From Planctomycetota bacterium (lineage in GTDB: Bacteria > Planctomycetota > UBA1135): a stretch of 6,632 bases of DNA. The first letter of the stretch is position 1. Every line of letters starts with the position of its first letter. The position numbers and the translations under genes are program-made. Positions 6,097 through 6,632 of the stretch are shown piece by piece. The notes below the pieces were generated by a model that worked only from the letters and a program-made list of their open reading frames with translations, ran no database searches and had not been told where the DNA came from. The DNA lies in assembly GCA_029243845.1 (NCBI GenBank), contig JAQWRF010000316.1, positions 1 to 6,632 on the forward strand, in the 5' to 3' direction.

Positions 6097-6632
6097 TTGA
6101 ATCTACACCGCATCAACGCTCTCAATCATCTGATTGGGAGCGTTTTTGCTTTGGTGTTATTCATTACGCTGATGGCTTGCTCGTCGACCGAACTTGTTGA
6201 TGACGAATCAAGTGATGAGCCGATCATATTCAGCGAAGATCCATTCGCTGACGAAAATGCCGAGGTGGTTACAGCTGCAAATTCCTCAGAGATTACTACC
6301 ACAGATGTTACGGAGGGTGTCGAGCAATCACGGCTAGTTGAAATGGACCCTGCGTTGGCCAGTCTTGCTGACGAAGAAATTGAGCGCCTTACGGACGAGT
6401 TACGCTTGGCGTCATTACAGGCAAAGGTGTTGGCTGAAGAATTGTCCAAGCTATCGGTTATCAAAATTGATGGTGCCATTCAAACTATGGGCGACAACCT
6501 GCGAGTGAATTTCGTCACCCAAAACCCTTTTGGTGATGTTGTCGAGCTTACGCCATCAGCCGCCGGACTAGTTTTTGAATTTAACTGGACTATCGAGCGG
6601 TGGGGAGCTTTGACAGGCAGCGATAAGGTGCA
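6097..6632 (+). CDS. Acidic lipoprotein of unknown function (3' end beyond window)
   Basis: The open frame continues past the window edge; 178 codons are visible from TTG 6097. It begins with a short N-terminal region holding H4, R5 and H11, then a hydrophobic stretch (about residues 12-27, SVFALVLFITLMA) ending in the lipobox LMAC with Cys28. This is a type II signal peptide, so the product should be lipid-anchored in an envelope membrane. Residues 29-80 are strongly acidic and probably disordered. Residues 84-117 (ALASLADEEIERLTDELRL, then AKVLAEELSKL) look helical, perhaps coiled coil. From 119 a probable beta-rich domain begins (IKIDGAIQTMGDNLRVNF). I do not recognise the family. The start is uncertain: TTG 6097 has only a GAG (6087-6089) as a ribosome site, and ATG 6172 would delete the signal peptide. 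A terminator hairpin lies within the signal-peptide codons. Confidence 0.7.
   Translation, partial: MNLHRINALNHLIGSVFALVLFITLMACSSTELVDDESSDEPIIFSEDPFADENAEVVTAANSSEITTTDVTEGVEQSRLVEMDPALASLADEEIERLTDELRLASLQAKVLAEELSKLSVIKIDGAIQTMGDNLRVNFVTQNPFGDVVELTPSAAGLVFEFNWTIERWGALTGSDKV
6115..6147 (+). terminator. Intrinsic terminator after rpsA
   Basis: A 13-base-pair stem pairs 6115-6127 (AACGCTCTCAATC) with 6132-6144 (GATTGGGAGCGTT), including one G-U pair, around the loop ATCT. It runs directly into a T tract (6143-6147). It starts 22 bases after the rpsA stop, a normal place for an operon terminator, but overlaps the apparent 5' coding region of the lipoprotein gene. Confidence 0.8.

Noticed and set aside
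5799..6125. Minus-strand open frame opposite the S1 tail
   Set aside because: Its Leu/Phe/Ser/Cys-rich product is just the complement of the Ala/Glu repeat codons; rpsA is certain on the other strand.
6126..6479. Minus-strand Ser-rich open frame of 117 codons
   Set aside because: It lies opposite the lipoprotein frame, which has a proper lipobox and structured composition; the Ser/Thr richness reflects complement of acidic codons.

Overview
This 6.6 kb window looks like ordinary chromosomal DNA from a Gram-negative bacterium: it has sigma-54, a lipid A pathway phosphoesterase, a lipoprotein signal peptide and a six-domain ribosomal protein S1. The S1 protein (recurrent NPW linkers, a KGG second domain, a DLEAFLH sixth domain) and the sigma-54 helix-turn-helix (GKYAHTPQG) remind me most of planctomycete/PVC-type relatives. 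That is recall of family features, not a search result, and I would not exclude a proteobacterium. I see no mobile element, CRISPR array, tRNA or rRNA.

Layout. Positions 1-1307 (minus strand) hold most of rpoN, cut by the window edge before the RpoN box. Across a 52-base gap runs a plus-strand series: an NtrC-type sigma-54-activating response regulator (1360-2697), an LpxH-like metallophosphoesterase overlapping it by four bases (2694-3416), cytidylate kinase cmk (3440-4138), ribosomal protein S1 rpsA (4176-6092), an intrinsic terminator (6115-6147) and the start of an acidic lipoprotein of unknown function (from about 6097, running off the right edge).

How it fits together. The rpoN/activator gap holds two overlapping divergent promoter candidates, so sigma-54 and a protein expected to activate it may compete for transcription initiation. 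The activator and the phosphoesterase are translationally coupled, which hints at a link between signalling and envelope lipid synthesis. cmk-rpsA is a widely conserved pair and seems to have its own strong sigma-70-like promoter inside the end of the phosphoesterase gene.

Points worth a second look: -10 elements lie almost against the start codons of rpoN, the activator and cmk, suggesting leaderless or very short-leader mRNAs; the activator has changes at both residues of the 'glutamate switch' of its AAA+ ATPase; and the terminator after rpsA lies inside the apparent signal-peptide coding region of the lipoprotein. I found no convincing new defence or mobile system here.
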